Shown here piece after piece: positions 7,103 to 14,210 of a stretch of DNA of 16,277 nucleotides (position 1 is its first letter; every line of letters starts with the position of its first letter). The stretch is from positions 1 through 16,277 of the forward strand of contig JAILOS010000010.1 of NCBI GenBank assembly GCA_024690695.1. The letters run 5' to 3'. Origin of the DNA: Oscillospiraceae bacterium (GTDB lineage Bacteria > Bacillota_A > Clostridia > Oscillospirales > Oscillospiraceae). The position numbers and the translations under genes are program-made. The notes beneath the pieces are model-generated. The model did no database searches, was not told the DNA's origin, and worked only from the letters and a program-made list of their open reading frames with translations.

Positions 7103-8308
7103 ATGGACCGGACAAGAGTATCCGAAAGCCGCCGCTGGATCCGCGAGGAGCTGGAGCGCTGCCAGCGCTTCTGGCTGGAAAAGGGCATGGACCCCGTCAA
7201 CGGCGGCGTTTACACCTGCCTTGACCGCGAGGGAAAGGTCTACTCCACCGACAAGAGCGTCTGGATGCAGGGCCGCTGCGGCTGGATCTACGCCTGGCTC
7301 TGCCGGCTCTACGGCGTGCGGGACGAATGGCTCGCCGCCTCGAAGAGCTGCCTCGACTTTCTGGAGGCGTACTGCGTCAACCGGGAGGCCGGCGGACGCC
7401 TGTACTTCACCGTTACCGGCGACGGGAAGCCCCTGCGCCAGCGGCGCTACTATTTCTCCGAGGCTTTTTACGCGATGGCCAACGCCGAGTATTACGGCGT
7501 GACCGGCGAGCGCGTCTGCCTTGAGCGGGCGCGCCGCGCCTATGATCTCTACTGGGATCTCTGGCACGGCCTGCCCGATCCGACCGGGCTCGGGCCCAAA
7601 ACCATTCCCGAGACGCGCACGGGCCGCGCCTTCGGCATTCCGATGATCTTTTTGAACGTGACGAGCGTGCTGCTGCGCGTCGATCCCGAGCGCAAGGCGC
7701 TCTACGACGAGCGCGCCGCCGCCTGTGTGGACGACATTTTCCGCTATCACGTCAAGGATGAGCTCGGCTGCGTGCTGGAAAACGTCGGGCCGAACGGCGA
7801 AGCGCGGCTGGACTTCACCGAGGGGCGCATCGTAAACCCCGGTCACGATATCGAGGGCGTCTGGTTCCTGCTGGAGCACGCCAAACGCTGCGGGGACGCG
7901 GCGCTGGTCGAAAAGGCCGCGCAGATCTTCGACCGCGCGATCCGTGCCGGCTGGGACGAAAAATACGGCGGACTGCTGTATTTTGTCGACTGCCTGGGCC
8001 GTCCGCCCGAGTCCTACGAGCACGACATGAAGCTCTGGTGGCCGCATGACGAGATCCTGATCGCCTCGCTGATGCTGTACCGGGACACCGGGCGCGAGGA
8101 ATACCTCGACTGGTTCTTCAAAACGCTGGATTATTGCAAAGCGCACTTTTCCGACCCCGCCTTCGGCGAGTGGTACGGCTATCTCCGCCGGGACGGCCTG
8201 CCCACCGAGCCTCCCTGCAAGGGCTCGACCTTCAAGGGGCCCTTCCATCTGCCGCGTATGCTCTCGATGGTCGACGGGATGCTCGGCGAGCTGCTGGACC
8301 GCGCGTAA
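7103..8308 (+). CDS. N-acylglucosamine 2-epimerase (AGE/renin-binding-protein family)
   Basis: A 401-residue enzyme of the (alpha/alpha)6-barrel AGE family, which reversibly converts ManNAc to GlcNAc. Family landmarks are VWMQGRCGWIYAWL (53-66), RRYYFSEAFYAMANAEYY (114-131), GIPMIFLNVTSVL (178-190), IVNPGHDIEGVWFLLEH with H248 (243-259), MKLWWPHDE with H315 (309-317), and KGSTFKGPFHLPRM with H382 (373-386). H248 and H382 match the histidines that act as acid and base in characterised epimerases. ATG 7103 has GGGAGG 7 bases upstream; the upstream in-frame TTG at 7088 has no such site. It is followed after 24 bases by the RpiR gene. In this locus it would replace ManNAc-6-P epimerase (NanE). 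A related cellobiose or mannose epimerase activity is the main alternative. Confidence 0.9.
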   Translation: MDRTRVSESRRWIREELERCQRFWLEKGMDPVNGGVYTCLDREGKVYSTDKSVWMQGRCGWIYAWLCRLYGVRDEWLAASKSCLDFLEAYCVNREAGGRLYFTVTGDGKPLRQRRYYFSEAFYAMANAEYYGVTGERVCLERARRAYDLYWDLWHGLPDPTGLGPKTIPETRTGRAFGIPMIFLNVTSVLLRVDPERKALYDERAAACVDDIFRYHVKDELGCVLENVGPNGEARLDFTEGRIVNPGHDIEGVWFLLEHAKRCGDAALVEKAAQIFDRAIRAGWDEKYGGLLYFVDCLGRPPESYEHDMKLWWPHDEILIASLMLYRDTGREEYLDWFFKTLDYCKAHFSDPAFGEWYGYLRRDGLPTEPPCKGSTFKGPFHLPRMLSMVDGMLGELLDRA

Positions 8309-8332
8309 GCGAAAAAGAAAGGGCTGATTTCG

Positions 8333-9193
8333 ATGACCCAGGTCTCCAAAAGCGTTTTTCAGGCCATCGACGACGCTTATTATGAGCTGACCGCCGCCGA
8401 GCGCAAGGCGGCGGACTACGTGCTCAAAAACCGCGAACGGACGCAGTTTCTCTCCATCAGCGAACTGGCCGAAGAGAGCGGCGTCGCCGAGGCGACGATC
8501 TCGCGCTTCTGCCGCCGGCTCGGATATAAGGGCTACAACGCCTTCAAGCTCGCCATTGCCAACGCCGCCGCGCTCTCCGCGGGCGGCGCGGTCGGCATTT
8601 CACCTGCCGGGAAGCAGGGCGGCGTTCTCGACCTGGCCGCCAGACTCTGCGCGGCGGACAGCGAGGCGCTGCAGCAGACGCTGACCCTCCTCCGTCCGGA
8701 GGCGGTCGAGCGGGCGGTCGAGATCCTGCGCAAGGCGCGGCGGGTTCTGTGCATGGGGCAGGGCGGCTCGATGATCCTCGCGTCCGAGGCGGCGCATCTG
8801 TTCTCGGTCTGCGACGGCAAATACTTTGCGGTCTCGGATTCGCACCAGCAGGTGATCTCCTGCGCCACGCTCGGCCCGGAGGACGCGGTGCTGTTCTTCT
8901 CCTATTCCGGCTCGACCCGCGACATGATCGAGACGCTCGGCGTTGCGCGCGCACAGGGCGCAAGAATCGTTCTGATCTCGCGCTTTCCCCGCTCGCCCGG
9001 CGCGGCGCTGGCCGACGTGCTGCTCCAGTGCGGCTCGAACGAGACGCCGCTTCAGCCCGGGTCCGTCCCGGCGCGCATCGCCCAGCTTTTCCTGCTGGAC
9101 GTTCTGTATAACTGCCTGTGTCTGGAGGATCCCGAGACCAGCGCGGCCAACCGCCAGCGGATCGCCGTCGCCCTTGCGGACAAGCATCTGTAG
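8333..9193 (+). CDS. RpiR/MurR-family transcriptional regulator with SIS domain
   Basis: A 286-residue regulator. The N-terminal HTH_6 domain (about 1-77) includes LTAAERKAADYVL and the recognition part ISELAEESGVAEATISRFCRRLGYKGYNAFK (42-72). The C-terminal SIS phosphosugar-binding domain (about 125-255) includes MGQGGSMILASEAAHLF and FFSYSGSTRDMIETL (188-202). Such proteins sense phosphorylated sugars; NanR-type members sense ManNAc-6-P or GlcNAc-6-P. The start ATG 8333 has only a modest Shine-Dalgarno (AAAGGG, 9-base spacing). It is co-transcribed with the epimerase gene and faces the transporter operon. I infer that it regulates this locus, including itself, through the TGAAA...TTTCA/TTCA sites at 7015 and 9478. 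Whether it represses or activates cannot be read from sequence. Confidence 0.92.
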   Translation: MTQVSKSVFQAIDDAYYELTAAERKAADYVLKNRERTQFLSISELAEESGVAEATISRFCRRLGYKGYNAFKLAIANAAALSAGGAVGISPAGKQGGVLDLAARLCAADSEALQQTLTLLRPEAVERAVEILRKARRVLCMGQGGSMILASEAAHLFSVCDGKYFAVSDSHQQVISCATLGPEDAVLFFSYSGSTRDMIETLGVARAQGARIVLISRFPRSPGAALADVLLQCGSNETPLQPGSVPARIAQLFLLDVLYNCLCLEDPETSAANRQRIAVALADKHL

Positions 9194-9212
9194 GGGCGGC
9201 TGTCAGCCGCCC
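9194..9212. repeat. Perfect palindromic unit directly after the RpiR stop codon
   Basis: GGGCGGCTG-T-CAGCCGCCC: 9-bp arms around one base, starting immediately after the stop. The form TAGGGGCGG...CCGCCCG resembles intergenic palindromic repeats I recall from GC-rich gut Clostridia. No T-tract follows, so it is not a terminator by itself. Confidence 0.55.
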
Positions 9213-9221
9213 GCCGTTCCT

Positions 9222-9253
9222 GCCTTCCCCGCCGCGGCGGGGAAGGCTTTTTT
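9222..9253 (+). terminator. Intrinsic terminator after the epimerase-RpiR transcript
   Basis: An 11-bp stem GCCTTCCCCGC/GCGGGGAAGGC (9222-9232 with 9237-9247) with loop CGCG is followed by six T residues (9248-9253). It separates the RpiR transcript from the transporter operon. Confidence 0.9.
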
Positions 9254-9477
9254 CGCTGCCAGCTCGCGCGAGTCTTGCCGCATCGCCGCATGGGCCCGGC
9301 CGCGGGCTCCCCGGCGGCCCGCAATATGCCTGCGAAAGCCTCCGCCCCGCTGGGGCGGCTGCGAGAAAAACCCCGCCCCGCCGGCCTGTTCGCCCGGCGG
9401 GGCTTGGCAGTTTAGCTAAAAACAGAGCAGGAAATTTGGGCAACAAGTAAAAAATAATTTTCACAACTCTATTTCTC
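9254..9477. repeat. Gene-free palindrome-rich stretch
   Basis: Part of a 389-base gap (9194-9582) with no credible gene. It contains CCGCCCC-GCT-GGGGCGG (9342-9358) and a 10-bp stem GCCCCGCCGG/CCGGCGGGGC (9375-9384 with 9394-9403). Before the second stem lies GAAAAACCCC, so it reads as a terminator on the minus strand although no minus gene is there. It also has the palindrome TTTAGCTAAA (9411-9420) and a long-range CTGCCA/TGGCAG pair (9256-9261 with 9405-9410). Composition changes abruptly at about 9411 from very GC-rich to AT-rich promoter DNA. It looks like stacked repeat units or the remains of a small non-coding mobile element. Confidence 0.4.
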
Positions 9478-9492
9478 TGAAAAATTTCTTCA
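9478..9492 (+). promoter_or_regulatory. Candidate RpiR-type operator upstream of the transporter promoter
   Basis: TGAAAAATTTCTTCA is a 15-bp palindrome with a single mismatched pair, ending 6 bases before the -35 hexamer. It continues with CACA, exactly as the site at 7015-7029 does (TGAAAATTTCTTTCA then CA). The shared word plus flank makes a common regulator likely. Confidence 0.55.
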
Positions 9493-9498
9493 CATGCC

Positions 9499-9527
9499 TT
9501 GACAAAGGTGACGATCTTTTGTACAAT
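9499..9527 (+). promoter_or_regulatory. Sigma-A promoter of the ABC transporter/nan-nag operon
   Basis: A perfect TTGACA (9499-9504), a 17-base spacer and TACAAT (9522-9527), one mismatch from consensus. Start of transcription is expected near 9534. A promoter this strong upstream of a catabolic operon is expected to need repression. Confidence 0.9.
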
Positions 9528-9534
9528 CAAAATA

Positions 9535-9546
9535 CCACAATTGTGG
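9535..9546. promoter_or_regulatory. Perfect 12-bp palindrome at the transcription start
   Basis: CCACAATTGTGG lies directly at or just after the predicted start of the transporter transcript, where a bound repressor would block initiation. It differs from the TGAAA...TTTCA/TTCA element, so it may serve a second regulator. Confidence 0.5.
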
Positions 9547-9582
9547 AAAATCGCAAAAAATTGAAAACTGAGGAGGAAAAAC

Positions 9583-10923
9583 ATGAAAAAGATTCTTGCA
9601 CTTATGCTCGCGCTCTGCATGGTCTTCGCGCTGGCCGCCTGCGGCAATCAGGGCGGAAACCAGGAAGTCCCCACGACGACCGTCGACGGCGTCGAGGTGG
9701 CCACCGAAATCACCCTGTGGACCTATCCCATCGGCAAATGGGGCGATGAGGCCACCGTCAAGGCTCTGACCGACGCCTTCACGGCCGAGACCGGCATCAC
9801 CGTCAAGGTCGAATATCTGACCTACGCCGACGGCGACGACAAGGTCAACACCGCCCTTACCGCCAAGCAGGCTCCCGACCTGATCATGGAAGGTCCCGAG
9901 CGTCTGGTCACCAACTGGGGCGTCAACGGCTACATGGTCGATATCAAGGATATGTTCGACGATACCGACAAGGCCGAGATCAACGCCGCTGCGCTGGCCG
10001 CCTGCTATGCTCCCAACGGCGCCGCCTACGAGTATCCCGTCGTGATGACCGCCCACTGCATGGCCATCAACTACACCGCCTTCAAGGAAGCCGGCGCTGA
10101 CAAGTTCATCAACCTCGACACCCACACCTGGACCACCGAGCAGTTCTTCCAGGCTGTTCAGGCCCTGTACGACCACTACGGCGACACCGTCGGCGCGCTC
10201 TACTGCAGCGGCCAGGGCGGCGACCAGGGCACCCGCGCCCTCGTCAACAACCTCTACGGCGGCACCTTCACCACGGCTGATCACACCGCCTACACCTGGG
10301 ACGACGCGAAGAACATCCAGGCTCTGAAGGCTCTGTACGATCAGGACGGCATCGCCTTTGACGCGGCCATCAACGGCGGCGAGGAGATCGCCAACTTCTA
10401 CAACGGCATCTTCAAGATGGCCTTCTGCTGGAACATCGCCCAGCAGCTCAACCCGAACTCCGCCGACACCGGCGCCGGCAAGACCGCCAACGGCGACGAG
10501 ATCGTCTTCATGGCGTTCCCGTCCGAGGACGGCACTGCCAAGCTGCAGGGCGGCATCTGGGGCTTCGGCATCTTCAACAACGGCAATGATGCCAAGATCG
10601 AAGCCGCCAAGAAGTTCATCAAGTACATGTGCGACAGCGAGCACACCGTTGACGCCGTCCGCACCGCCAACTTCTTTGCCGCCCGCTCCGCCGCCGAGGG
10701 CACCGACCTCTCCGGCGTCTGGGCCGACAACGAGATCATGAACGAGTACACCAAGATCCTGCCCATGCTCGGCGACTACTACCAGGTCACCACCAACTGG
10801 CCCACCGCCCGTACCGCCTGGTGGAACATGCTCCAGCAGGTCGGCGCCAGCGACGGCTCCGAGGCTGCGATCAAGGCCGCCGTTGCGGACTTCTGCAGCC
10901 AGGCCAACACCCCGGTTGCCTGA
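9583..10923 (+). CDS. Sugar ABC transporter substrate-binding lipoprotein
   Basis: A 446-residue extracellular solute-binding protein of the CUT1 (family 1) type. A lipoprotein signal occupies 1-19 (MKK, a hydrophobic core, then the lipobox LAAC with lipidated C20), followed by a polar linker and the mature domain from about 42 (ITLWTYPIGKWGDE). Typical features are VKALTDAFTAETGITVKVEYLTY (60-82), PDLIMEGPE (98-106), and a WGFGIFNNGNDAKIEAAKKFIKYM segment near 326-349 matching the hinge and C-lobe pattern. AGGAGG lies 6 bases before the ATG. It heads the operon with two permeases, an anomerase, NanA, NagA and NagB, so sialic acid or an N-acetylhexosamine is the likely ligand; ligand identity is inferred from neighbours only. 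A strong hairpin follows the gene and should make this mRNA segment more abundant than the permease part. Confidence 0.92.
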   Translation: MKKILALMLALCMVFALAACGNQGGNQEVPTTTVDGVEVATEITLWTYPIGKWGDEATVKALTDAFTAETGITVKVEYLTYADGDDKVNTALTAKQAPDLIMEGPERLVTNWGVNGYMVDIKDMFDDTDKAEINAAALAACYAPNGAAYEYPVVMTAHCMAINYTAFKEAGADKFINLDTHTWTTEQFFQAVQALYDHYGDTVGALYCSGQGGDQGTRALVNNLYGGTFTTADHTAYTWDDAKNIQALKALYDQDGIAFDAAINGGEEIANFYNGIFKMAFCWNIAQQLNPNSADTGAGKTANGDEIVFMAFPSEDGTAKLQGGIWGFGIFNNGNDAKIEAAKKFIKYMCDSEHTVDAVRTANFFAARSAAEGTDLSGVWADNEIMNEYTKILPMLGDYYQVTTNWPTARTAWWNMLQQVGASDGSEAAIKAAVADFCSQANTPVA

Positions 10924-10963
10924 GGCAGCGCCGATAAATCCCGTCTCCTTTTAGTTCGGGTCG

Positions 10964-11003
10964 CGCACCCTTTGCCGCCTGCGCGGCAGGGGGTGCGTTT
11001 TTT
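10964..11003 (+). terminator. Partial terminator between binding-protein and permease genes
   Basis: A two-part stem pairs CGCACCC/GGGTGCG (10964-10970 with 10991-10997) and TGCCGC/GCGGCA (10973-10978 with 10983-10988) around loop CTGC, followed by six T residues (10998-11003). Such hairpins after binding-protein genes usually give high lipoprotein expression with limited read-through to the permeases. Confidence 0.88.
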
Positions 11004-11044
11004 CATACGAATCCAAGCGACTATTCAAAGAGAGGTGCTGCGCC

Positions 11045-11941
11045 TTGAACAAAACCATGAGCCCAAAGCTGCGGCGGCAGGAAAACATCAGCGGCTATCT
11101 GTTCCTGCTGCCAAGTCTGGTCTTTTTCCTCGGCTTTGTCGTATTCCCGATGATTTTGTGCATCTGGACCAGCTTTACAGATGCCAACATGAACGCCAAC
11201 ATCCCCGATCACTTCGTGGCCTTCGACAACTATGTTGAGCTCTGGCAGGATACCGTCTTCCTGAAGGCCCTGGTCAACACCGTCATCATCGTGGCGGTCA
11301 GCGTCCCGTTCGTCTGCATCTTCTCCCTGTGGGTGGCCTCCGCGATCTACCGGATGAAAGAGGGGCCCCTCAGCTTTTTCCGCGTTGTGTTCTACCTTCC
11401 GGTGGTCACCGGCTCCGTCGCCGTGACGGTGGTGTGGAAGTGGATGTACAACAACTACTACGGCATTATCAACTACCTGCTCAAAAACGGCGGCCTGATC
11501 GAGAAGAACATCAACTGGCTGGCCGAGCCGAAATACGCGCTGGCCTGTATCATCGTCATCCTGCTCACCACGTCCGTCGGCCAGCCCATCGTGCTGTACG
11601 TCTCCGCGCTGAGCAACGTGGACCACTCGCTCGTCGAAGCCGCCGAGGTGGACGGCGCCACCAACACCCAGGTCTTCTGGCGCATCAAGTGGCCCCAGAT
11701 CATGCCCACCACCCTCTATATCCTGGTCATTACGACGATCAACTCCTTCCAGTGCTTCGCGCTGATCCAGCTGCTGACCTCCGGCGGTCCGAACTACGCG
11801 ACCGAGACCATCATGTACTACATCTACTACACCGCCTTCAAGATGCAGCGCTTCGGCTACGGCAACGCGATGGGGGTCATCCTGGCGATCTTCATTGCCA
11901 TTCTGTCCGCCGTGCAATTCCGCATGGCGAAAGAAAAGTAA
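11045..11941 (+). CDS. Sugar ABC transporter permease, MalF/UgpA-like
   Basis: A 298-residue inner-membrane permease with about six transmembrane helices. The first is at 17-40 (GYLFLLPSLVFFLGFVVFPMI), preceded by a basic cytoplasmic start. The EAA loop that docks the ATPase is at 198-221 (VEAAEVDGATNTQVFWRIKWPQIMP). The C-terminus is a short basic tail. The start is TTG 11045, with GAGGTG 7 bases upstream; the next in-frame ATG (11057) has no well-placed Shine-Dalgarno. The use of TTG after a terminator hairpin suggests deliberately low translation compared with the binding protein. It forms a heterodimer with the permease encoded 12 bases downstream. No ATPase gene follows directly, so a shared MsmX/MsmK-type ATPase is expected. 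Confidence 0.92.
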   Translation: MNKTMSPKLRRQENISGYLFLLPSLVFFLGFVVFPMILCIWTSFTDANMNANIPDHFVAFDNYVELWQDTVFLKALVNTVIIVAVSVPFVCIFSLWVASAIYRMKEGPLSFFRVVFYLPVVTGSVAVTVVWKWMYNNYYGIINYLLKNGGLIEKNINWLAEPKYALACIIVILLTTSVGQPIVLYVSALSNVDHSLVEAAEVDGATNTQVFWRIKWPQIMPTTLYILVITTINSFQCFALIQLLTSGGPNYATETIMYYIYYTAFKMQRFGYGNAMGVILAIFIAILSAVQFRMAKEK

Positions 11942-11953
11942 GGGGGTGCCGAC

Positions 11954-12838
11954 ATGAGTAAGAACAACGGAAGCTCTCTGGCTTATCGGATTTTCAGCGT
12001 CGTGATCCTGATCATACTGGCGCTGCTGTTTCTCTTCCCCCTGTACTGGATCCTGACCGGCGCGATGAAAACGCCGGCCGCTATCGGCTCTTCGACGCCG
12101 GACTGGTGGCCCAAGGAGTTCACGCTGCGCAACTTCCAGGTGCTCTTCTCCAAGCGCTCCGCGCCGCTGTTCCAGATCGGGCCGCTGACCGGGCCTACGA
12201 TCCCGGGCGCCATCCGCTGGCTCCTCAACACGGTCTTCATGGCGGTCATGGCGATGCTGCTGACCTGCCTGACGGCCTCGATGGCCGGCTACGCGCTGGC
12301 GAAAAAGCGTTTTACCGGCCGCGTCATTCTCTTCTCGCTGATCGTGGCCGCGATGGCGCTGCCCAAGCAGGTGATTCTGATCCCCCTGATTCGCGAGATG
12401 AGCGCGCTCGGCCTGTATGACAAGATCTGGGCCGTCATCCTCCCGACGGTGGGCTGGCCCTTCGGCGTGTTTCTGATGAAGCAGTTCGCCGAGAGCATCC
12501 CCGGCGAGATGCTGGAGGCCGCCCGCATCGACGGCGCCAGCGAGCTGAAGACCTTTACCACCGTGGTCTATCCGATGATCAAGCCCGGCGTCGGCGCGCT
12601 GGCGATCTTCACCTTCATCAACTCCTGGAACGACTACTTCCTCCAGCTCATCATGCTCACGACGAAGGACAATCTGACGATTTCCCTCGGCATTGCGACC
12701 ATGCAGGCCGAAAACTCCACGGACTACGGCCTGATCATGGCGGGCGCCGCGCTGGCCGCGGTTCCGATCATCGTGGTGTTCCTGATCTTCCAGAAGTACT
12801 TCACCAAGGGCATCACGATGGGCGCCGTCAAGGGCTGA
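11954..12838 (+). CDS. Sugar ABC transporter permease, MalG/UgpE-like
   Basis: A 294-residue permease with about six membrane helices: 12-36, a cluster at 88-118, 124-147, and further helices after the EAA loop. The loop LEAARIDGASELKTFTTVVYPMIKP lies at 187-211 and the protein ends in the typical KYFTKGITMGAVKG. ATG 11954 has GGGGGTG just upstream, overlapping the previous stop region. It pairs with the MalF-like subunit. The next gene begins 4 bases after its stop. The organisation of one lipoprotein and two permeases without a dedicated ATPase is like the pneumococcal SatABC sialic acid system, which uses the shared MsmK ATPase; that the substrate is the same here is inference. Confidence 0.93.
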   Translation: MSKNNGSSLAYRIFSVVILIILALLFLFPLYWILTGAMKTPAAIGSSTPDWWPKEFTLRNFQVLFSKRSAPLFQIGPLTGPTIPGAIRWLLNTVFMAVMAMLLTCLTASMAGYALAKKRFTGRVILFSLIVAAMALPKQVILIPLIREMSALGLYDKIWAVILPTVGWPFGVFLMKQFAESIPGEMLEAARIDGASELKTFTTVVYPMIKPGVGALAIFTFINSWNDYFLQLIMLTTKDNLTISLGIATMQAENSTDYGLIMAGAALAAVPIIVVFLIFQKYFTKGITMGAVKG

Positions 12839-12842
12839 GCGC

Positions 12843-13295
12843 ATGATCTGTGCCGCTTTATCGGAGGCTTCGTGCTACCGGGGCCTCCATCCCCGGCTTG
12901 ACCGGGCGCTGGCGCTGCTGACGCCGGACTTTCTGGCCTCCGTCGGGCCCGAAAGGCGCCTGCTGGAGGGCGAGGATCTGACGGTGACGCGCTTCGAGCT
13001 GGACAGCAGCGCGGACGAGGAGCGCCTGTTCGAATATCACGAGCAGTATATCGACATCTTTACGCTGGCCGAGGGCTGCGAGCGGGTCGACACGGCCGGA
13101 GCCGCCGCCGTCCGCGTGCTGGAACAGCGGGGGGACTATTGGGGCGGCGCGGCGCAGGCCGAGCAGAGCCTCATCCTCACGCCCGGCCGCTTCCTCGTCC
13201 TCTTTCCCGGCGAGGCGCATCGTCCCGGCATGGCCGTCGATACGCCTCGGCACTTCTCCCGCATCGTTTTCAAAATCCGATTCAAGGAGGCTTAA
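12843..13295 (+). CDS. YhcH/NanQ-family sialic acid anomerase (EbgC-like)
   Basis: A 150-residue cupin-like protein of the YhcH/YjgK/YiaL family (formerly DUF386). Key features are the segment FEYHEQYIDIFTLAEGCE (63-80) with E64 and H66, DYW at 98-100, and FLVLFPGEAHRPGMA (117-131) with E124 and H126, which are likely metal ligands, followed by RIVFKIRF. E. coli YhcH (NanQ) accelerates interconversion of alpha- and beta-Neu5Ac, so the lyase gets its preferred anomer. The gene starts 4 bases after the permease stop with only a weak ribosome binding site, so it probably depends on translational coupling. It abuts nanA (TAA then ATG without a gap). Its presence is one of the best indicators that the operon handles sialic acid; other sugar anomerase roles exist in the family. 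Confidence 0.85.
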   Translation: MICAALSEASCYRGLHPRLDRALALLTPDFLASVGPERRLLEGEDLTVTRFELDSSADEERLFEYHEQYIDIFTLAEGCERVDTAGAAAVRVLEQRGDYWGGAAQAEQSLILTPGRFLVLFPGEAHRPGMAVDTPRHFSRIVFKIRFKEA

Positions 13296-14204
13296 ATGAA
13301 AGATTTAAGCAAATACCGGGGCATTTTCCCGGCCTTTTACGCCTGCTACGACGCCGAGGGCAGGGTGTCGCCCGAGCGGACGCGGGCGCTGACCGAATAT
13401 CTGCTCGGCAAGGGCGTCGCCGGCCTGTACGTCGGCGGCTCGTCCGGCGAGTGCATCTACCAGTCGGTCGCAGAGCGCAAGCTCCTGCTGGAGAACGTGA
13501 TGGCCGTTGCGCGCGGCCGGGCGGTGATCATCGCTCACGTCGCCTGCAACAACACCGCGGACAGCCGCGAGCTGGCCGCCCACGCGGAGAGCCTCGGCGT
13601 CGATGCGATCGCGGCCATCCCGCCGATCTACTTCCACCTGCCGCCCTATGCCGTGGCGAAATACTGGAACGACATTTCCGAGGCCGCGCCGAATACGGAC
13701 TTCATCATCTACAACATCCCCCAGCTCGCCGGGGTGGCGCTCAGCTCTCCGCTGCTGCGGGAGATGCTTCGCAATCCCCGCGTGATCGGCGTGAAAAACT
13801 CTTCGATGCCCGTGCAGGACATCGAGATGTGGCGCGACGAGGGCGTCTTTGTCTTCAACGGCCCGGACGAGCAGCTTCTGTCCGGTCTGGCTGCGGGCGC
13901 CGGGGGCGGCATCGGCGGCACTTACGGCGCGATGCCCGAGCTGTACCTGAAGCTCTACGAGCTGTTCCGCGCCGGCAGGATTGACGAGGCGCGCGAGATC
14001 CAGGACGCCTGCTGCCACGTGATCTACAAGATGTGCTCGACGAAGGGCAACATGTACGCGGTGATCAAGGGCGTCATCCGTGCCAACGGCGGCCCCGACG
14101 TCGGCTCCGTCCGCGCGCCGCTCTATGAGCTGCAGCCGGAGGACGAGCCGATCGTGGCGGCCTGCGCCGCCGAGATCCGCGAGCTGATCGCGCGCTGGTG
14201 CTGA
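13296..14204 (+). CDS. nanA: N-acetylneuraminate lyase (DHDPS/NAL family)
   Basis: A 302-residue class I aldolase that splits Neu5Ac to ManNAc and pyruvate in the cytoplasm. It is a TIM barrel with the pyruvate-binding GGSSGE (47-52), Y139 in IIYNIPQLAG (137-146), the Schiff-base lysine K167 in VIGVKNSS (163-170), GPDEQLLSGLAAGAGGGIGGTYG (189-211) with D191 and E192 at the places that contact the sugar chain in E. coli NanA, and ECIYQS after GSSG as in NanA proteins. These points favour sialate lyase over dihydrodipicolinate synthase. AAGGAGG (13284-13290) lies within the end of the anomerase gene, 5 bases before the ATG. It is followed by nagA 6 bases downstream. Alternative substrates such as other 2-keto acids cannot be fully excluded. 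Confidence 0.88.
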   Translation: MKDLSKYRGIFPAFYACYDAEGRVSPERTRALTEYLLGKGVAGLYVGGSSGECIYQSVAERKLLLENVMAVARGRAVIIAHVACNNTADSRELAAHAESLGVDAIAAIPPIYFHLPPYAVAKYWNDISEAAPNTDFIIYNIPQLAGVALSSPLLREMLRNPRVIGVKNSSMPVQDIEMWRDEGVFVFNGPDEQLLSGLAAGAGGGIGGTYGAMPELYLKLYELFRAGRIDEAREIQDACCHVIYKMCSTKGNMYAVIKGVIRANGGPDVGSVRAPLYELQPEDEPIVAACAAEIRELIARWC

Positions 14205-14210
14205 GAAGAC

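Noticed and set aside
9118..9450. Possible small genes in the 9194-9582 gap
   Set aside because: The frames overlap the end of the RpiR gene or run through palindromes, are dominated by Pro, Arg and Ala, and lack Shine-Dalgarno sequences.
11021..12844. Long antisense open frame of about 600 codons across both permease genes
   Set aside because: It mirrors two clear permease genes, is low-complexity in H, G, D, E and Q, and has no ribosome binding site or family motif; it follows from the GC-rich codon pattern.
13296..14204. Dihydrodipicolinate synthase (dapA) as the identity of the lyase gene
   Set aside because: GGSSGE-CIYQS, the YNIP segment, GPDEQLLSG and the operon partners NanQ, NagA and NagB fit sialate lyase better.
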